The notes below the pieces were generated by a model that was not told the origin of the DNA, ran no database searches, and was given only the letters and a program-made list of their open reading frames with translations. From contig BFEA01000213.1 in assembly GCA_003427395.1 (NCBI GenBank), positions 928,145-988,487 of the forward strand: 60,343 nucleotides of DNA. The letters run 5' to 3'. Positions 32,962 to 43,822 of this stretch are shown in pieces. The DNA is from Chara braunii (taxonomy: Eukaryota > Streptophyta > Charophyceae > Charales > Characeae). Made by a program: the position numbers and the translations under genes. Every line of letters begins with the position of its first letter. Within the stretch, counting starts at the first letter, position 1.

Positions 32962-33365
32962 ACGTATCATTCACCCATTTCCCTTGCTCCTTTTCTCTCC
33001 TTGCAGCACGCATCCTTTGCCACTACTTTTCTTGGCGGTCCTTCTCCGTTTCGCGGGAAGGGTCGCCTTCGCCACTTTCTTGAGTGCCTCCGCCGCTCCC
33101 CGTTCCGTCAATTTTCTTCTTAGTCCATTGGTCCCGACGACTTTGGGCAACTTCTAGGTTCCTAGCGCCTCTGCCTAAGCCTTGATCCTTCCATCTTTCT
33201 TGCCTCCGGTTTTCTCTGCCGTGCACAAATTAGCCATATATAGTCTCTCGGGTGACGGGAAGTCATTCGGGACTCACCACTCCCGACAACGTGCTTATGA
33301 GCGTGTAAACATGTGTGCGGTATCGAACCGAAAAGATAGCTTGTATACATTCGATAATCACGATT
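32962..33365. other. E1 right flank, unassigned
   Basis: Starts with the ACGT target duplication (32,962-32,965). About 400 bp of mixed DNA without a supported gene. Confidence 0.5.
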
Positions 33366-33430
33366 GAATTCCTATTATTATTACTATTATTATTGTTACT
33401 GTTATTATTATTATTATTATTATTATTATG

Positions 33431-33487
<57 letters not shown>

Positions 33488-33600
33488 TTATTATTACTAT
33501 TATAATAGTATTATTATTATTATTATTATCATGATTATCATTATTATTCATTATTATTATTATTATTATTATTACTATTGTTGTTACTGTTTTATGATTT
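33366..33600. repeat. (TTA)n microsatellite
   Basis: Mostly ATT/TTA triplets with scattered ACT, ATG and TTG variants over about 235 bp. Length is uncertain in a short-read assembly. Confidence 0.96.
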
Positions 33601-33934
33601 TTATAACAATATTATCCTAACTAAGAAGCGGAGAAGACGGCTTACCTCCCTTAGAGTCGAAAGATGGCAAGGTCTCGGGCGTGAAATTTGAGATGTTGGC
33701 ACCGACTGGTGGGTCGTTTCGCCCGGTTACCCGCCACTTACCGAATGTGAAGAGAGAGACTTGCCGAATGTGTGATGGTTCAGCTGGACGACATTGTGAG
33801 AATGAGGAGACCGCCCTACTTATTGGACGGTGCGCTTGTGTCTGACATATCCTCCATGTCGTGGTCTCGATATGCTGCACATTATGTCAGATCGTGTGCG
33901 TTGTAGAGGGGAGCATATGGACAAACACGCACGG

Positions 33935-33981
33935 AGGAAGAAGAAGAAGAAGAAGAAGAAGAAGAAGAAGAAGAAGAAGAG
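33935..33981. repeat. (GAA)n microsatellite
   Basis: About 15 AAG/GAA units. The Lys/Arg-rich open frames over it are by-products. The flanks 33,600-33,930 and 33,985-34,420 hold no supported gene. Confidence 0.95.
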
Positions 33982-34424
33982 GAAAGAAGGGGGTGAGAAT
34001 GACGTACCTGACCGTGCGGTTGGTAGTGGCACCAGAGAGACGTGGAGTGAGTAGCCGCGCCCTTGCACCCGTTGCTTACCACATACGAAAGTGGAGACTT
34101 GCGGGATGCCTGGTGCACCTACCGATGACACCGTGACAACAAATCCGTCATCGTCTGGCTCATTGGGATACGCGCTTGTGCCTGTTGTGTTCTCCATGCC
34201 GTGATCTCGGTGTGTTGCGCCTTGTGAAGGAGCGTGCAGCGCCGCGGAACGAGAGAGAGAGAAAACGGGTAAGTCTGCAAAACCACCGGTACTTTCGTTG
34301 ATAGGATGGGTGAAATTGAACAAATCTGCCACTAGAATACGGCAAGGTATTATATTGTACTGGTATTGATAGAATGCGCAGAAATGACTGAATCTACACT
34401 ACTACTATGTATGTGTCTGTGTTG

Positions 34425-35040
34425 GTATATAGTGTGTGTATGTGTGTGTGTGTGTGAAAGAGAGTAAGAGGGAGAAACGAGAGCAGACAGACATGCTAAA
34501 CCAGACACAGACAGACAAACTTAACAGACAAAGACAGACAGTCAGACAGGCAGACGAGACACTGACAAAAACAAACAGACAGACACAGGGCAACCAGACA
34601 GACATACGGATATGGACAGGCTGCGGCAGACAGACATATAGACCTATTGCCTGAGACAAACGGACAAGAGAAAAGACAGACTCGGACATACGGGCAACAC
34701 AGACATACAGACACAACACAAACATACAGACATGGACAGACGATTCGACAGACACAGTCGGACAGACGAACCGACAGACATAGTCGGACAGATAAACCGT
34801 CGGACGCAGACAACGACAAACAATCACACGACGCAGACAGACTCATACAGACAGTAACAGACAAATGCATATAATCATCAACAAACAGACACGAATGACA
34901 GACGGACAGAAACAGACAAAAGACAGACAAAAGACGGAGAGACGACAGACAAACGCGCAGTCAGATACACAGGTGTAGGCACATTCAGGAGACACACAGG
35001 CAAATACATGAAAGATAAGAGACGGAGGTACGTGAACTAA
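34425..35040. repeat. TG run and degenerate (ACAG)n tract
   Basis: A TG dinucleotide run at 34,431-34,455 leads into about 550 bp dominated by ACAGACAG, GACAGACA and variants such as ACATACAGAC. Cys/Val/Ser-rich or Thr/Asp/Arg-rich translations come from the tetranucleotide and are not genes. A second patch lies at 35,495-35,650. Confidence 0.9.
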
Positions 35041-36060
35041 AACAAGCAGCCAAACACAGACAAACAAGCGGCCAGGAGTCTCGTTTCACCGGCCAAAACA
35101 ACAGAGCAACCAGAAAAGCAAAAAGGATACCGGACCCCGAATGCTGCAGCCCTCCGCCGTCCAAATCTAGAGGCAAATGAAGGCCCAAATTGATCCGAAA
35201 CCGAAATCCCTCCGGCCTGGATGTTTGTCTGGGTATCTGCGCACAACAAGTGAGTGTATCCGACCAAGGTCCTGGGTGCAGTACCTCTGACTCTACAATT
35301 GACTTTGTGCAGCATTTGGTCACACAACCAAACGCGGCAGACTCGGGCCTGGACGCACACAGTCACTTACAGTATTTGCTGACTGGACTGAGTAAGGCTG
35401 GGACTAGGTATTGTGGACTCATCATGGGTAGACCTCATCACCTAACCCATGGGTGTATCGGTGTGTATGAATGTGATAAGAGAGTAGGGGGGGAAGAAAC
35501 CGACAGACGGACAAACGAAGACAGACAAATGAACCACCGACAAAGTGACACAATCACAGTGACACGCACAGATAGCAGACATACAGAGACCAAGTAACAC
35601 ACGCATACACATTGATACAGACACGCAGATGACATTTTACGCAGCAATACAAGTGTACAGTGATACACGGAGATACATACCCATGAGAAAGGTGAGATAG
35701 AGAAAGGGAGTTGAAGAGAAAGAGGGAACGAGATGCGTACCTGATACATGAAGAGATGTCGGCTATGGTGTTGACAAACCTATACATTGGTCTTCGACTT
35801 GGATGTGATCCTACTACATGAAAGTAGATAGGCATGGATAGGCTGAGTAGTGGAGGAGGGGCGCCAGATAAAGAGGGACGACTTTGGGTACAGTGATGGT
35901 GTGGCCTGCAGGCTTGAGCATTGGCTCATTACTTCATTATATTGCTTAACTTGGATGGATTATTGGTGCAGTTGTACTCTCTATTTGTACCCGGCTACTT
36001 AGACAATCTGTGTGATCACAATTTGGTTTTCTGTATATCGTTCACAATCATATTCCTTAC
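35041..36060. other. Unassigned DNA with a second (ACAG)-like patch
   Basis: No gene is supported. 35,495-35,650 again has ACAGACA-type words. The remainder is unique-looking. Confidence 0.5.
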
Positions 36061-36128
<68 letters not shown>

Positions 36129-36168
36129 TATTATTATTATTATTATTTATTATTATTATTGATTATTA
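36061..36168. repeat. (ATT)n microsatellite
   Basis: About 35 ATT triplets with two frame slips. The hydrophobic poly-Ile/Tyr frames are artefacts. Confidence 0.97.
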
Positions 36169-36239
36169 AAGTATTTGTGATTATTTTTGATATTGAGCAT
36201 CATGGACAAGGGAAGGAGAGGAAGCAGGGCACTGGAAAG

Positions 36240-36545
36240 GAAAGGGACACCGTCACCGTGTGGTGGTGCCTACCTCCTTCATCCTTCTCCCTTCTCCTTT
36301 GATCTGAACCATTCATTTTTCTCTTCTCCATATTTATCCAATGTTATTATTATGATCATTATTGTCATTCTCATTCTTAGGCATTATCTAGCGGTTCCTT
36401 GGTCAATTGATTGATATCAAAGGAAGTGGGAAAGATCAAATTTGAGAAGTATGGGGCACTTGAGAGGAGAGAGGCATCGTCACCGTGTGATGGTACCTAC
36501 CTCCTCCATCCTTCCCCATTCGCCGTGATCTAATCCCCTCACTTT
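36240..36545. repeat. Diverged duplication (~230 bp apart)
   Basis: CCGTCACCGTGTGGTGGTGC followed by CTACCTCCTTCATCCTTC (from 36,248) recurs with changes from 36,476 (TCGTCACCGTGTGATGGTAC, CTACCTCCTCCATCCTTC). The two blocks are separated by unrelated AT-rich DNA. Confidence 0.75.
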
Positions 36546-36805
36546 CCTTTGTTTTCACAAACTATCCAAAATGGTATGATATCATTGAATGGAAAGTCTA
36601 CTCTATGGAAAATGACGATCAAACAGGCGGAGATAACAGGGCGATTGCGGGAGCTCTGCCGGAGTTCAAGAGGAACTCTGGAGGCAGGGAACCATGAGGT
36701 ACGAGTCACCTATTCCATTCCCATATACCCTTACAGGCCACAACCATCTATTGGACTGCATGTATGACTGTGTGAGATACTGTTTGTACTTTCTTCAGGA
36801 CTAAT

Positions 36806-37168
36806 GTGTATCGAAATGAAAAAGGATATACAATTGAAGTAAGAATTCTGCCTGATGAAAGGAAGGAACCTCGGAGAACCGAGAAGGAACCTAGTTTGCT
36901 TGGGCTTGAGAGACAAGGTCGTGTGATGAAGGCCCTCGTAGGGTCGTCACACTGCTTGTATGAGCTTACTAAACTAGATGATGGGGTGCTCGCCGTGCAA
37001 AGTTACCCTGCCATTCATCTAACTAAAGTAACAAATTGGTGTAGTGACTGTTTAATTTCAAACATTGGTAGCGAGATGGTGCCATGCATCTTCTCTATTA
37101 ACTTACAGGCTACATCTAGGGGGAAGTTAATCCGGTACTCTCGTTGGGTACATGTCTTCAATGATTAA
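36806..37168 (+). CDS. Hypothetical ORF, weak support
   Basis: A 120-codon frame starting MYRNEKGYTIEVRILPDE and ending RYSRWVHVFND. It follows a splice-acceptor-like TTTCTTCAG at about 36,790-36,798, and a donor-like GAG-GTACGAG is at 36,697-36,704. Joining these two gives an immediate stop, so I do not propose that intron. Composition is plausibly coding, but there is no family and no second copy. The tail overlaps the first unit of the adjacent 53-bp repeat. It may be chance. Confidence 0.2.
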   Translation: MYRNEKGYTIEVRILPDERKEPRRTEKEPSLLGLERQGRVMKALVGSSHCLYELTKLDDGVLAVQSYPAIHLTKVTNWCSDCLISNIGSEMVPCIFSINLQATSRGKLIRYSRWVHVFND

Positions 37169-37285
37169 CAAAAGCAAAGTTAATCCGGTACTCTCGTGGG
37201 GTACATGTCTTCAATGATTAACCAAAGCAAAGTTAATCCGGTACTCCCGTGGGGTACATGCCTTCAACGACTAATAGAAACAAAA
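37123..37285. repeat. 53-54-bp tandem repeat, 3 copies
   Basis: AAGTTAATCCGGTACTC starts at 37,123, 37,177 and 37,230, each followed by GGGGTACATG and TTCAA.GA. The third unit is degenerate at its end. Confidence 0.92.
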
Positions 37286-37746
37286 GGTAGTAGGAGGCTT
37301 CCGTGGGGCTCTTCATCACCGATCGAACCAAACTGGGAAGGAAATTAAGTACTCCCGGGTGAGTACACCAACTCCTAAGTCTGGAACGATCTGTCCGACT
37401 TCCCGTAGGAGTCGACATACCTTTTGCTCATTTATAGTACATAGGCAAGATATGTGAACTATCAGGGCAACTCAACCAAGAGTTGTTTTGATCTCCTACG
37501 CATCAAACTGGTAGTAGGGTGACTCCCGGGAGGGTTATCCTAATACTTGTTTGATCTGGGGATCAACCAACTGGAGGGAAGGAATGAGGCAATTGTGTTT
37601 GGGCAGTAGAGGGATACTCTCGGGTGAGTAAACCTACTACTTGTTCAAGTATGACTGATGAATGATATAAATAAGTACGATCGCCCTCAGCCCAGGCCAA
37701 ATAAGGGCAGAAAAGACCCTACACGATTTCAGGGTCTGGGCGTGTG

Positions 37747-37768
37747 ACAGTTGACTTCGGTCAACTGT
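37747..37768. other. Perfect 9-bp hairpin with TTCG loop
   Basis: ACAGTTGAC-TTCG-GTCAACTGT. A UUCG tetraloop closing a 9-bp stem would be very stable as RNA, although the ideal closing pair is C-G, as here. No T run follows, so it is not an obvious Pol III terminator. The DNA around it (37,290-38,025) holds nothing else that I can name. Confidence 0.8.
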
Positions 37769-38039
37769 CTGACCACCAAACAGTCAAAGTCCAAAGGTAC
37801 CTAACCCCAGCCACAGGTCAAGCATACACAATTGCTTGTATGCAGGTACCCAGATAGCATCAAGTCCAAAGGAGAAGTCTGCAACTGTACAATCCGGGCC
37901 TTGAGATGTGAGTTAATCTGGACGACTGAGAAAAGGCACCCGAGGCCAAACAACCTCGACGACTGCTCCATAAGGTTGGCCTCGAGCAAGTTCAGCATTC
38001 AGTCTTGCTATGCTGGTTCAATGCTGCACCCGCGCAGTC

Positions 38040-38290
38040 TCGTTGAGTATTACGTTGATCTTGGTGTGGCGCCAGCACAGTCTCACTGTGTATCATTGAG
38101 TACCATGCAGACTTTGGCTGTACCAGCGCATTCACGTTGAGTATCAAGCCGATTTGAGACTGTGCCTGCGCATCATTGAGTATTATATCGATTTTGAGAC
38201 TGTGCCTGCGCAGTCACATTGAGTATTGTATCGATTCTGAGACTGTGCCTGCGCAACCACATTGAGTATTATATCGATTCCGAGACTGTG
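38040..38290. repeat. ~43-bp tandem repeats in the E2 5' LTR
   Basis: GAGTATTATATCGATTTTGA followed by GACTGTGCCTGCGCAGTCAC is repeated about six times with drift. It grades into the 41-bp family at 38,290, showing that one may derive from the other. Confidence 0.88.
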
Positions 38291-38790
38291 CGTGTTTGGT
38301 CACATTGAGGGCCATATCCGAACTGTGCGCCAGTGCGCACCGTGTCTGAGGGCCATTTCTGAACTGTGCGCCAGTGCGCACCGTGTCTGAGGGCCATTTC
38401 TGAACTGTGCGCCAGTGCGCACTATGTCTGAGGGCCATTGTGCGCCGCGCACCATGTCTGAGGGCCATTTCTGAACTGTGCGCCAGTGCGCACTATGTCT
38501 GAGGGCCTTTGTGCGCTGCGCACCATGTTTGAGCGCCATATCTGAACTGTCCGCCAGCGCGCACTATGTCTGAGGGCCATATCTGAATTGTCCGCCAGCT
38601 CGTACCGTGTCTGAGGGCCATATTTGAACTGTCCGCCAACGCGCACTATGTTTGAGGGCCATATCTGAACTGTGCGCCAGCGCGCACTATGTTAGAGGGC
38701 CGTATCTGAACTGTGCGCCAGCGTGCACCACGTTTGAGGGTTTTATCTGAACTATGCGCCAACGCGCACCAAGTCTGAAGGTCGTATCTG
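38290..38790. repeat. 41-bp tandem repeats in the E2 5' LTR
   Basis: GAGGGCCATTTCTGAACTGT followed by GCGCCAGTGCGCACCGTGTCT is a 41-bp unit repeated about a dozen times, with some shortened copies (GCCATTGTGCGCCGCGCACC). Each unit has an internal GTGCGC/GCGCAC dyad. Minus-strand open frames through it (HWRTVQKWPSDTV) are repeat by-products. Confidence 0.93.
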
Positions 38791-39184
38791 CGAGCATTAT
38801 GTTTGAGGGTTGATTTTCGGGCCAGATGTTGTACGCACGTGCGCACTACAACTAAGGGCTGTTTTTTCAACTAGTGCGCCAACAGGCACTTGGAACTGAG
38901 AACTTTGCCATGACCAGCAACCAATGCCAACAAACACTTGATCCGTGAACTCGGACATGATGCAACAGCATGCACTCGGCTTGTTGACTTTGCCTTTGAA
39001 CGGCGGGCGCTCCGCTGATTGACCTTGCCTTGGTTCGGAATCCCGCAGTGGATATCGTTGAGTTTTGAGGCTATGCGTCAACGCACGCTCCGTTGTTTGG
39101 CTTTGTGCCCTGCAATGGACATTGTTGAGTTCCCCGCTGTCTGACTTTATCAACTGCCCGCACCAGATACTGCAATTTATGTGC

Positions 39185-39835
39185 ATGCCGATAACCAGAA
39201 TTATTATATGAGCGCGCGCCAGTGATCAGAATTATTATTTGAATGCGCACCCATGGCCGAGTTTGCTATTTGAGTGCGCGCCCACTCGCGCCCATGCTCG
39301 ACATTATTAATTAGGTGCGCGCCCATGTGCGCCTGAGCCAGATATTGTTATTTCAGTGCGCACCCAAGCTTTATATGGATATTTGAGTGCGCGCTTATGC
39401 GCGCCCCTGCTCGATATTGTTTTCTGAGTATGCGCCCGTGCACGCCCGCACCCGACATTAATATTTAAGTGCGCGCCTATACGCGCCCAAGTCGGGAACT
39501 GTTATTTGAGTGCGCGCCCATGCGCGCCCAAGCGTGGAGCTGTCGTTAGAGTGCGCGCCTATGCGCGCCCGGGCTCCATATTGCTATTTGAGTGCGCGCC
39601 TATGCGCGCCCGGGCTGCATATTGCTATTTGAGTGCGCGCCCATGTGCGCCCAAGCCTGGAGCTGTCGTTAGAGTGCACGCCTTTGCGCGCCTGGGCTGG
39701 ATATTGCTATTTGAGTGCGCGCCCATGCGCGAACAAGCCTGGAACTATTATTAGAGTGCGCCCCTATGCGTGCCCAGGCTGGATATTGTCATTTGAGTGC
39801 GCGCCCATGCTCGCCCGAGCCTAGGAGTGCTATGA
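39185..39835. repeat. Second 41-bp repeat family (GTGCGCGCCCATGCGCGCCC) in the E2 5' LTR
   Basis: GAGTGCGCGCCTATGCGCGC followed by CCGGGCTGGATATTGCTATTT is exactly 41 bp. Towards the right end two unit types alternate, giving an 82-bp higher-order unit. It is rich in GCGCGC dyads. The same array is at 58,770-59,370. Segment 38,790-39,185 between the families shows no feature. Confidence 0.93.
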
Positions 39836-40059
39836 TGATGTCAGAGTGAGTACTATGATGATCTAGTTGGGATGATTTGCCATTACGCTCCCATCGATTT
39901 ATTTCCTTGCTGATCAGCACCACCTCATGCACGTGATACGTTCCCGTATGGGGAGCATTTGCAGTTTAGTCCCTGCACTGACGACTTGGTACAGTCCACC
40001 CCCAGTACACTCGGCATTTATGACTGGTCCGTGTGCATGAGATGTCTTGCTGATGAGTA

Positions 40060-40350
40060 GCTGTTCAGTCGGGCCCCTTCAGGCGGGCGTATTGGAGATT
40101 GTTGCTGTTCAGCCGGGCCCCTTCAGGCGGGCCTACTTGAGATTGTTGCTGCTCAGTCGAGCCCCTTCAGGCGGGTCTACTTGAGATTGTTGCTGTTCAG
40201 CCGGGCCTCTTCAGGCGGGCCCATTCCCTGAGATTACTGCAGTTCAGTCTGACCCTTTCAGGCGGGCCCATTTCTCGAGATCATTGCTGCTTTAGCCGGA
40301 CCCCTTAAGGCGGGCCCATTCCTTGAGGTTGTTTGTTCAGCCAAGCCCAC
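40060..40350. repeat. ~43-bp repeats (CAGCCGGGCCCCTTCAGGCG) in the E2 5' LTR
   Basis: GTTCAGCCGGGCCCCTTCAG followed by GCGGGCCTACTTGAGATTGTTGCT recurs about seven times. It runs directly into the coding region of the Penelope-like gene. In the 3' LTR copy the frame of that gene remains open through the last unit. Confidence 0.9.
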
Positions 40351-40539
40351 TCGGGCAGACACTTACATTGAGTTGCTGACTACCATCCGACCAGGTCTTG
40401 GAAGGAGCATCCGCACTAGTGAGAGTGCGCCTTTTGTCCCGTCATCGTGAGGTTGCCCCTACGTGGGGTAGACTGGTTGAGAGGTTCTGCTACAGACATG
40501 TGGGACATTAGAGCTTTGTTATCAGGGCCAATGAGCTCC

Positions 40540-42109
40540 CAACTTCCAGACACACACTGGTGATTACCTACTCGGTAAAGGGGGCAGAGAAGGGGGCGAA
40601 GGGCACCACGTATGACAGGATTGCTGACTACATATTTCGCAGGGAGAGCTATTGGAGGGATAATTGGCTACATGTGGTGTTTCCTCACGTACCTTCAGCA
40701 CCTGGGCGTGTGCTCTTCGACTTTGATGGGTGTAACCCCAAGCCCCTCTGTGAGTCTCGCAGCAAGGAGAAGAGGCGGAAGGACAACCGGATTAGGAGGG
40801 AGATAGCTAGATCCGGGGTCCTGATCACCACATGCGTACAGAGATCCAAGACGGATGAGTCCGACCAGGAGCCCTGCTGCATGAGTGACATTGACCTTGG
40901 CGACTATTTCGACTGGGACACTCGCAGAGACTGAGTCTGTGGACAAAAGCAGGAGCGCTGGAGACCGGTGAGCGGCGACGACGGAGAGCGACATTAAGGA
41001 GGATTGCGTATCTTCTTGCACGGTATCTGCTCGAGGGTGATTGACTTTTACCTTTTAACCTCCGGGCAATCAGTGTTCTGAAACCTGAAGTCTCCAGGAT
41101 TAACCAATCGATGTCGAGGGACTATGAGCTCGAAGCACGCACGTACGACATCAAGGAAATGTTTACTCAAGTCCCCCACTCTGAAATTATCCTTGCAGTA
41201 AGATGGATTGTGGAACTGTTTCAGCAGGCGGGGTTTAAATGGATTCGGATTAACCCCCGGAAGAAACTTGCCACGTTTGGGAAGTCTCATGGAGAAGCGG
41301 GGTGGAAGTCGGTCCGGCTAAGCAAGCTGGTGAGACTAGCCAAATTTGAGTTAGACAATACATTCTTTATGGTCTTCGGATTGATTCTCCGGCAGAAGCG
41401 AGGAATACCTATGGGAGGAAGGGCAAGCCCGCCTCTTGCCTGCGTGATGTGTATGCGGGCCGAGTTCATCTTTTTGTCTGGACTTGGAAGTGATGCTCGC
41501 CTGATTACTGATAAAAGGTATATTGACGACCTTTTGATTATTGCCTTTTTTAAGAAAGGTGACCAAGCGAGCCGTCAACTTGCCAAAGAACGGCTGAATC
41601 TCATCACTAGCTGTTATCCCAATGGACTGCAGCTCGAACGTACCGACATGGGGTCAGGGGTCCTGGATTTTTCTTGAGACCCGGTTGCTGGTCATAAATG
41701 ATGCATCCCTGGTAATGTCTCATAAGTTTAAGAACGATTGTTCGATCTGGGACGACGGTCCCCTGAGATTCCGAACGTACAAAGATTTTGCCTCCTTCGG
41801 GCCTCGCCTGGCAAAGTTTGCGACTGTCGCCAACACCATTCTCAGAATCTCGAATAATTCCAACCAGGAGGGATCACCTTCCTCAATATTCTCAGCCTCG
41901 CCGAGGAGCTTCGGAAGGCAAATTACCTTGACAAAGTTGTATTGACAGGGCTGGATTGGATGTATCGACGCAATGGCAGCAGGGTCTGGAAAGTTATGTC
42001 CTGTATAATTGAAACCTGGCTCACAGGCAGATCTGGGGGTATGTCCCGCAAAAGCCAGATACGCGATACAAAGGAAGATCTTCTGGGCGCCAACTGGGTG
42101 TGGTTTTGA
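40540..42109 (+). pseudogene. Penelope-like reverse transcriptase gene inside the E2 5' LTR, frameshifted
   Basis: Four successive frames join into one protein. (1) To 40,934: TYDRIADYIFRRESYW, VLFDFDGCNPKP. (2) From about 40,960 to 41,655: RT motif A TYDIKEMFTQVPH, motif B' RGIPMGGRASPPLA, and the YIDD box at 41,519-41,530, with a TGA at 41,042. (3) About 41,655-41,865: GSWIFLETRLLVINDASL. (4) To TGA 42,107-42,109: ITFLNILSLAEELRKANYL. Motif A/B' style (D-K-MFT-VP; G-P-MGG-SP) is that of Penelope/telomerase-type RTs, not of the Ty3 pol downstream. No GIY-YIG endonuclease is visible. It lies upstream of the LTR TATA box. The 3' LTR copy shows it is part of the LTR. Confidence 0.75.
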
Positions 42110-42460
42110 CTACCACCATCGTACGGAGGTGCGCCGATTTTGTTCTTGTTTTGTTTTTTGTTATTTTCTTGGCCTCTATTTTCTGGGTTATTCTCTGTGT
42201 TATTTCCTGATTTTGTCTTACTGATAAGGGGTTCTGAATCGTTTGGGAAGACTCGCGGGCTCGGCCCGAGCGGGTCTTCTGGAGAGTACCACGTTGTCTA
42301 CAAGAACGCACGTAGCAAAGGTTTTGGCCAAGTACCGTTCAGCAGACTCTTTTTCGGGAAGGCTGGTAGAGCCTGTAACTGAGTTCCACACGGGCCTATG
42401 CATAAAGACTAGAATCCCGGGTAGGTCGACCGAGAACGCCCATATACGGGCGAGATGATA
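42110..42460. other. Spacer between the Penelope-like gene and the E2 TATA box
   Basis: T-rich at first (42,140-42,220), then mixed. No feature is supported. The minus-strand open frames here mirror the RT gene tail. Confidence 0.4.
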
Positions 42461-42462
42461 AA

Positions 42463-42470
42463 TATATATA
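42463..42470 (+). promoter_or_regulatory. TATA box of the E2 5' LTR
   Basis: TATATATA within GATAAATATATATAGTGGG, about 1.1 kb before the LTR end. It places the RT gene in U3 and the 42.66-43.04-kb leader frames in R/U5. Motif-based only; the 3' copy lies outside the window. Confidence 0.5.
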
Positions 42471-42632
42471 GTGGGAAGATAGTATCATTCCTCAGTATGA
42501 GTATGAGTGGCGAATGAGTAGAAGGTTTGAGATTCCTCGGCGGTGTGATGTCAAGGTGTGAAGGGGAGAAGTTGATATCGCCATGATAGTAAAACTCACG
42601 TCTTCTTCTTCTTAAGTTATATCCATTTTTGT

Positions 42633-43041
42633 GTGATTTTCTGTATTGACTTCTACATGTCAGTCGACCCTAGGACCGAGGCGATTGTTGGTCCCCCAAG
42701 AGGGGAAGGTCCAGTGTCATATCTTGGGGATGGCTATAGTCATTTGGTCGGGCTGACTTTGCTATGCACGCTTTTCGGAAGCCTCTTTACGGAGATCGTT
42801 TCCTCGAGGTTTCTTACGTCTATGCGGATATCTGAGGAGCGTTGCAGACGAGGAGATGGTGAGATGCATGACCTATATCTGCAAGATTGATCCATCAGCG
42901 CCTCTTGATATCAGCTATGTGGTTCCAGAGTCGATAGCCACACGGGTTCTCAATGACGAGGGGCACAAGCGGGTACCAGACATGGAGTCCCAGACAGCGG
43001 CACTTACTCACAAGGGGGTACCACTTGTCATTATTGATTGA
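42633..43041 (+). pseudogene. Leader ORFs in R/U5 of the E2 LTR, unknown
   Basis: Two overlapping frames look coding: 42,633-42,890 (best read from ATG 42,657, MSVDPRTEAIVGPPRG) and 42,856-43,041 (KIDPSAPLDISYVVPE, ending THKGVPLVIID). A single indel near 42,860 would fuse them into about 130 residues. No family is recognised. The position, between TATA box and PBS, parallels the LTR ORFs of E1, but I see no sequence likeness. Confidence 0.3.
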
Positions 43042-43563
43042 GGTCCTCCTTATATTTTAGTCACTATGATGTATTATGACATTATTATGATCTATTAGTG
43101 ACTGCAGCCCTCCGATGGCTGCTCCCTGCATACATTATGTACTACTCTTCAGTCTCGTCATGCTCTTGCAGAGTCTGGTTTCTGGTCTTCTCGTTTTCTC
43201 AGTGTCGATTGCTCTATGATGTATGTATGTTGTTTTCCTCCTTATGTTTCACAGGTTACACTCAAGGCAGCTTGAAGGACTCCTGGATAATAGGGACTCC
43301 GGTGACCTTGAATCTAACCTTTAGACGGGATCAGGTGCAGGCGATAAACCCGAACGCCTCACTCTAAGTCGTGTCGCCGCTGGCAGGAGGGATAACCTTG
43401 ACTACTCGGTTGTATGATTAAGTGTGACAAAGACTGCCTCTGAATACATTATTATTCTTTACCTATCAAAATCCTGCGTGACAACCTGCCAGTCCATCAA
43501 CCCACTGCACTCAGTCCGGGGAAGGACATCTAACCAGACCCTTGAAGCAGTGGGGGCGCGACA
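43042..43563. other. Terminal part of the E2 5' LTR
   Basis: No coding frame. It ends TGGGGGCGCGACA. The final CGACA equals the E1 LTR terminus and pairs with a TGTCG start. Confidence 0.6.
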
Positions 43564-43567
43564 AAAA

Positions 43568-43585
43568 TGGCGCCGTTGCCGGGGA
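43568..43585 (+). promoter_or_regulatory. E2 primer-binding site (tRNA-Asp)
   Basis: TGGCGCCGTTGCCGGGGA, 4 bp after the LTR end, is a perfect 18-nt complement of the 3' end of plant tRNA-Asp(GUC) with CCA. It fixes the LTR end and the strand of E2. Confidence 0.95.
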
Positions 43586-43822
43586 CTCAAAAATCTTGAG
43601 TTCCTGGGAGCGGACCTTGGTCACAATATTCTGTGACTAGGCAGCAGTCTAGCATATTTCGTACAAGGTTTGGCTCAGGTCAGAAAAACTTTTTTGCTAG
43701 AGGAGCCCCGAGAGGAGGGGCCTCTTGCTGAAGTCTATCTGAAGTAATTCAGACCTGCAAGCAAGGGTTTGAAATTTGTTTTTTGGACCCTTTGCTTGAG
43801 AAGTCCATAAGTCAGAAACCAG

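Larger units (their letters stand above)
38026..43563 (+). repeat. E2 5' LTR (at least 5.5 kb)
   Basis: Alignable to the 3' LTR from CACCCGCGCA (38,026/57,607) to the window end. Order inside: three families of ~41-44-bp tandem repeats, a Penelope-like RT gene, a TATA box at 42,463, a short coding-like leader, then TGGGGGCGCGACA at the end. The right-hand copy is preceded by a further 38-39-bp array that the left lacks. Confidence 0.8.

Noticed and set aside
34405-35067. Cys/Val/Ser-rich minus-strand frames resembling secreted proteins
   Set aside because: They translate a degenerate ACAG tetranucleotide repeat; several overlapping frames show the same pattern.
36697-36799. Intron joining the ORFs at 36,549 and 36,806
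   Set aside because: Joining the donor-like GAG-GTACGAG to the acceptor TTTCTTCAG gives an immediate stop codon.
38214-38870. Minus-strand frames with repeated HWRTVQKWPSD-type peptides
   Set aside because: They arise from the 41-bp tandem repeat and shift frame from unit to unit.
39506-39824. Plus-strand frames with repeated APMRARAGYCYLSARPC peptides
   Set aside because: They arise from the GC-rich 41-bp repeat; the same happens in the other LTR at 59,093-59,366.
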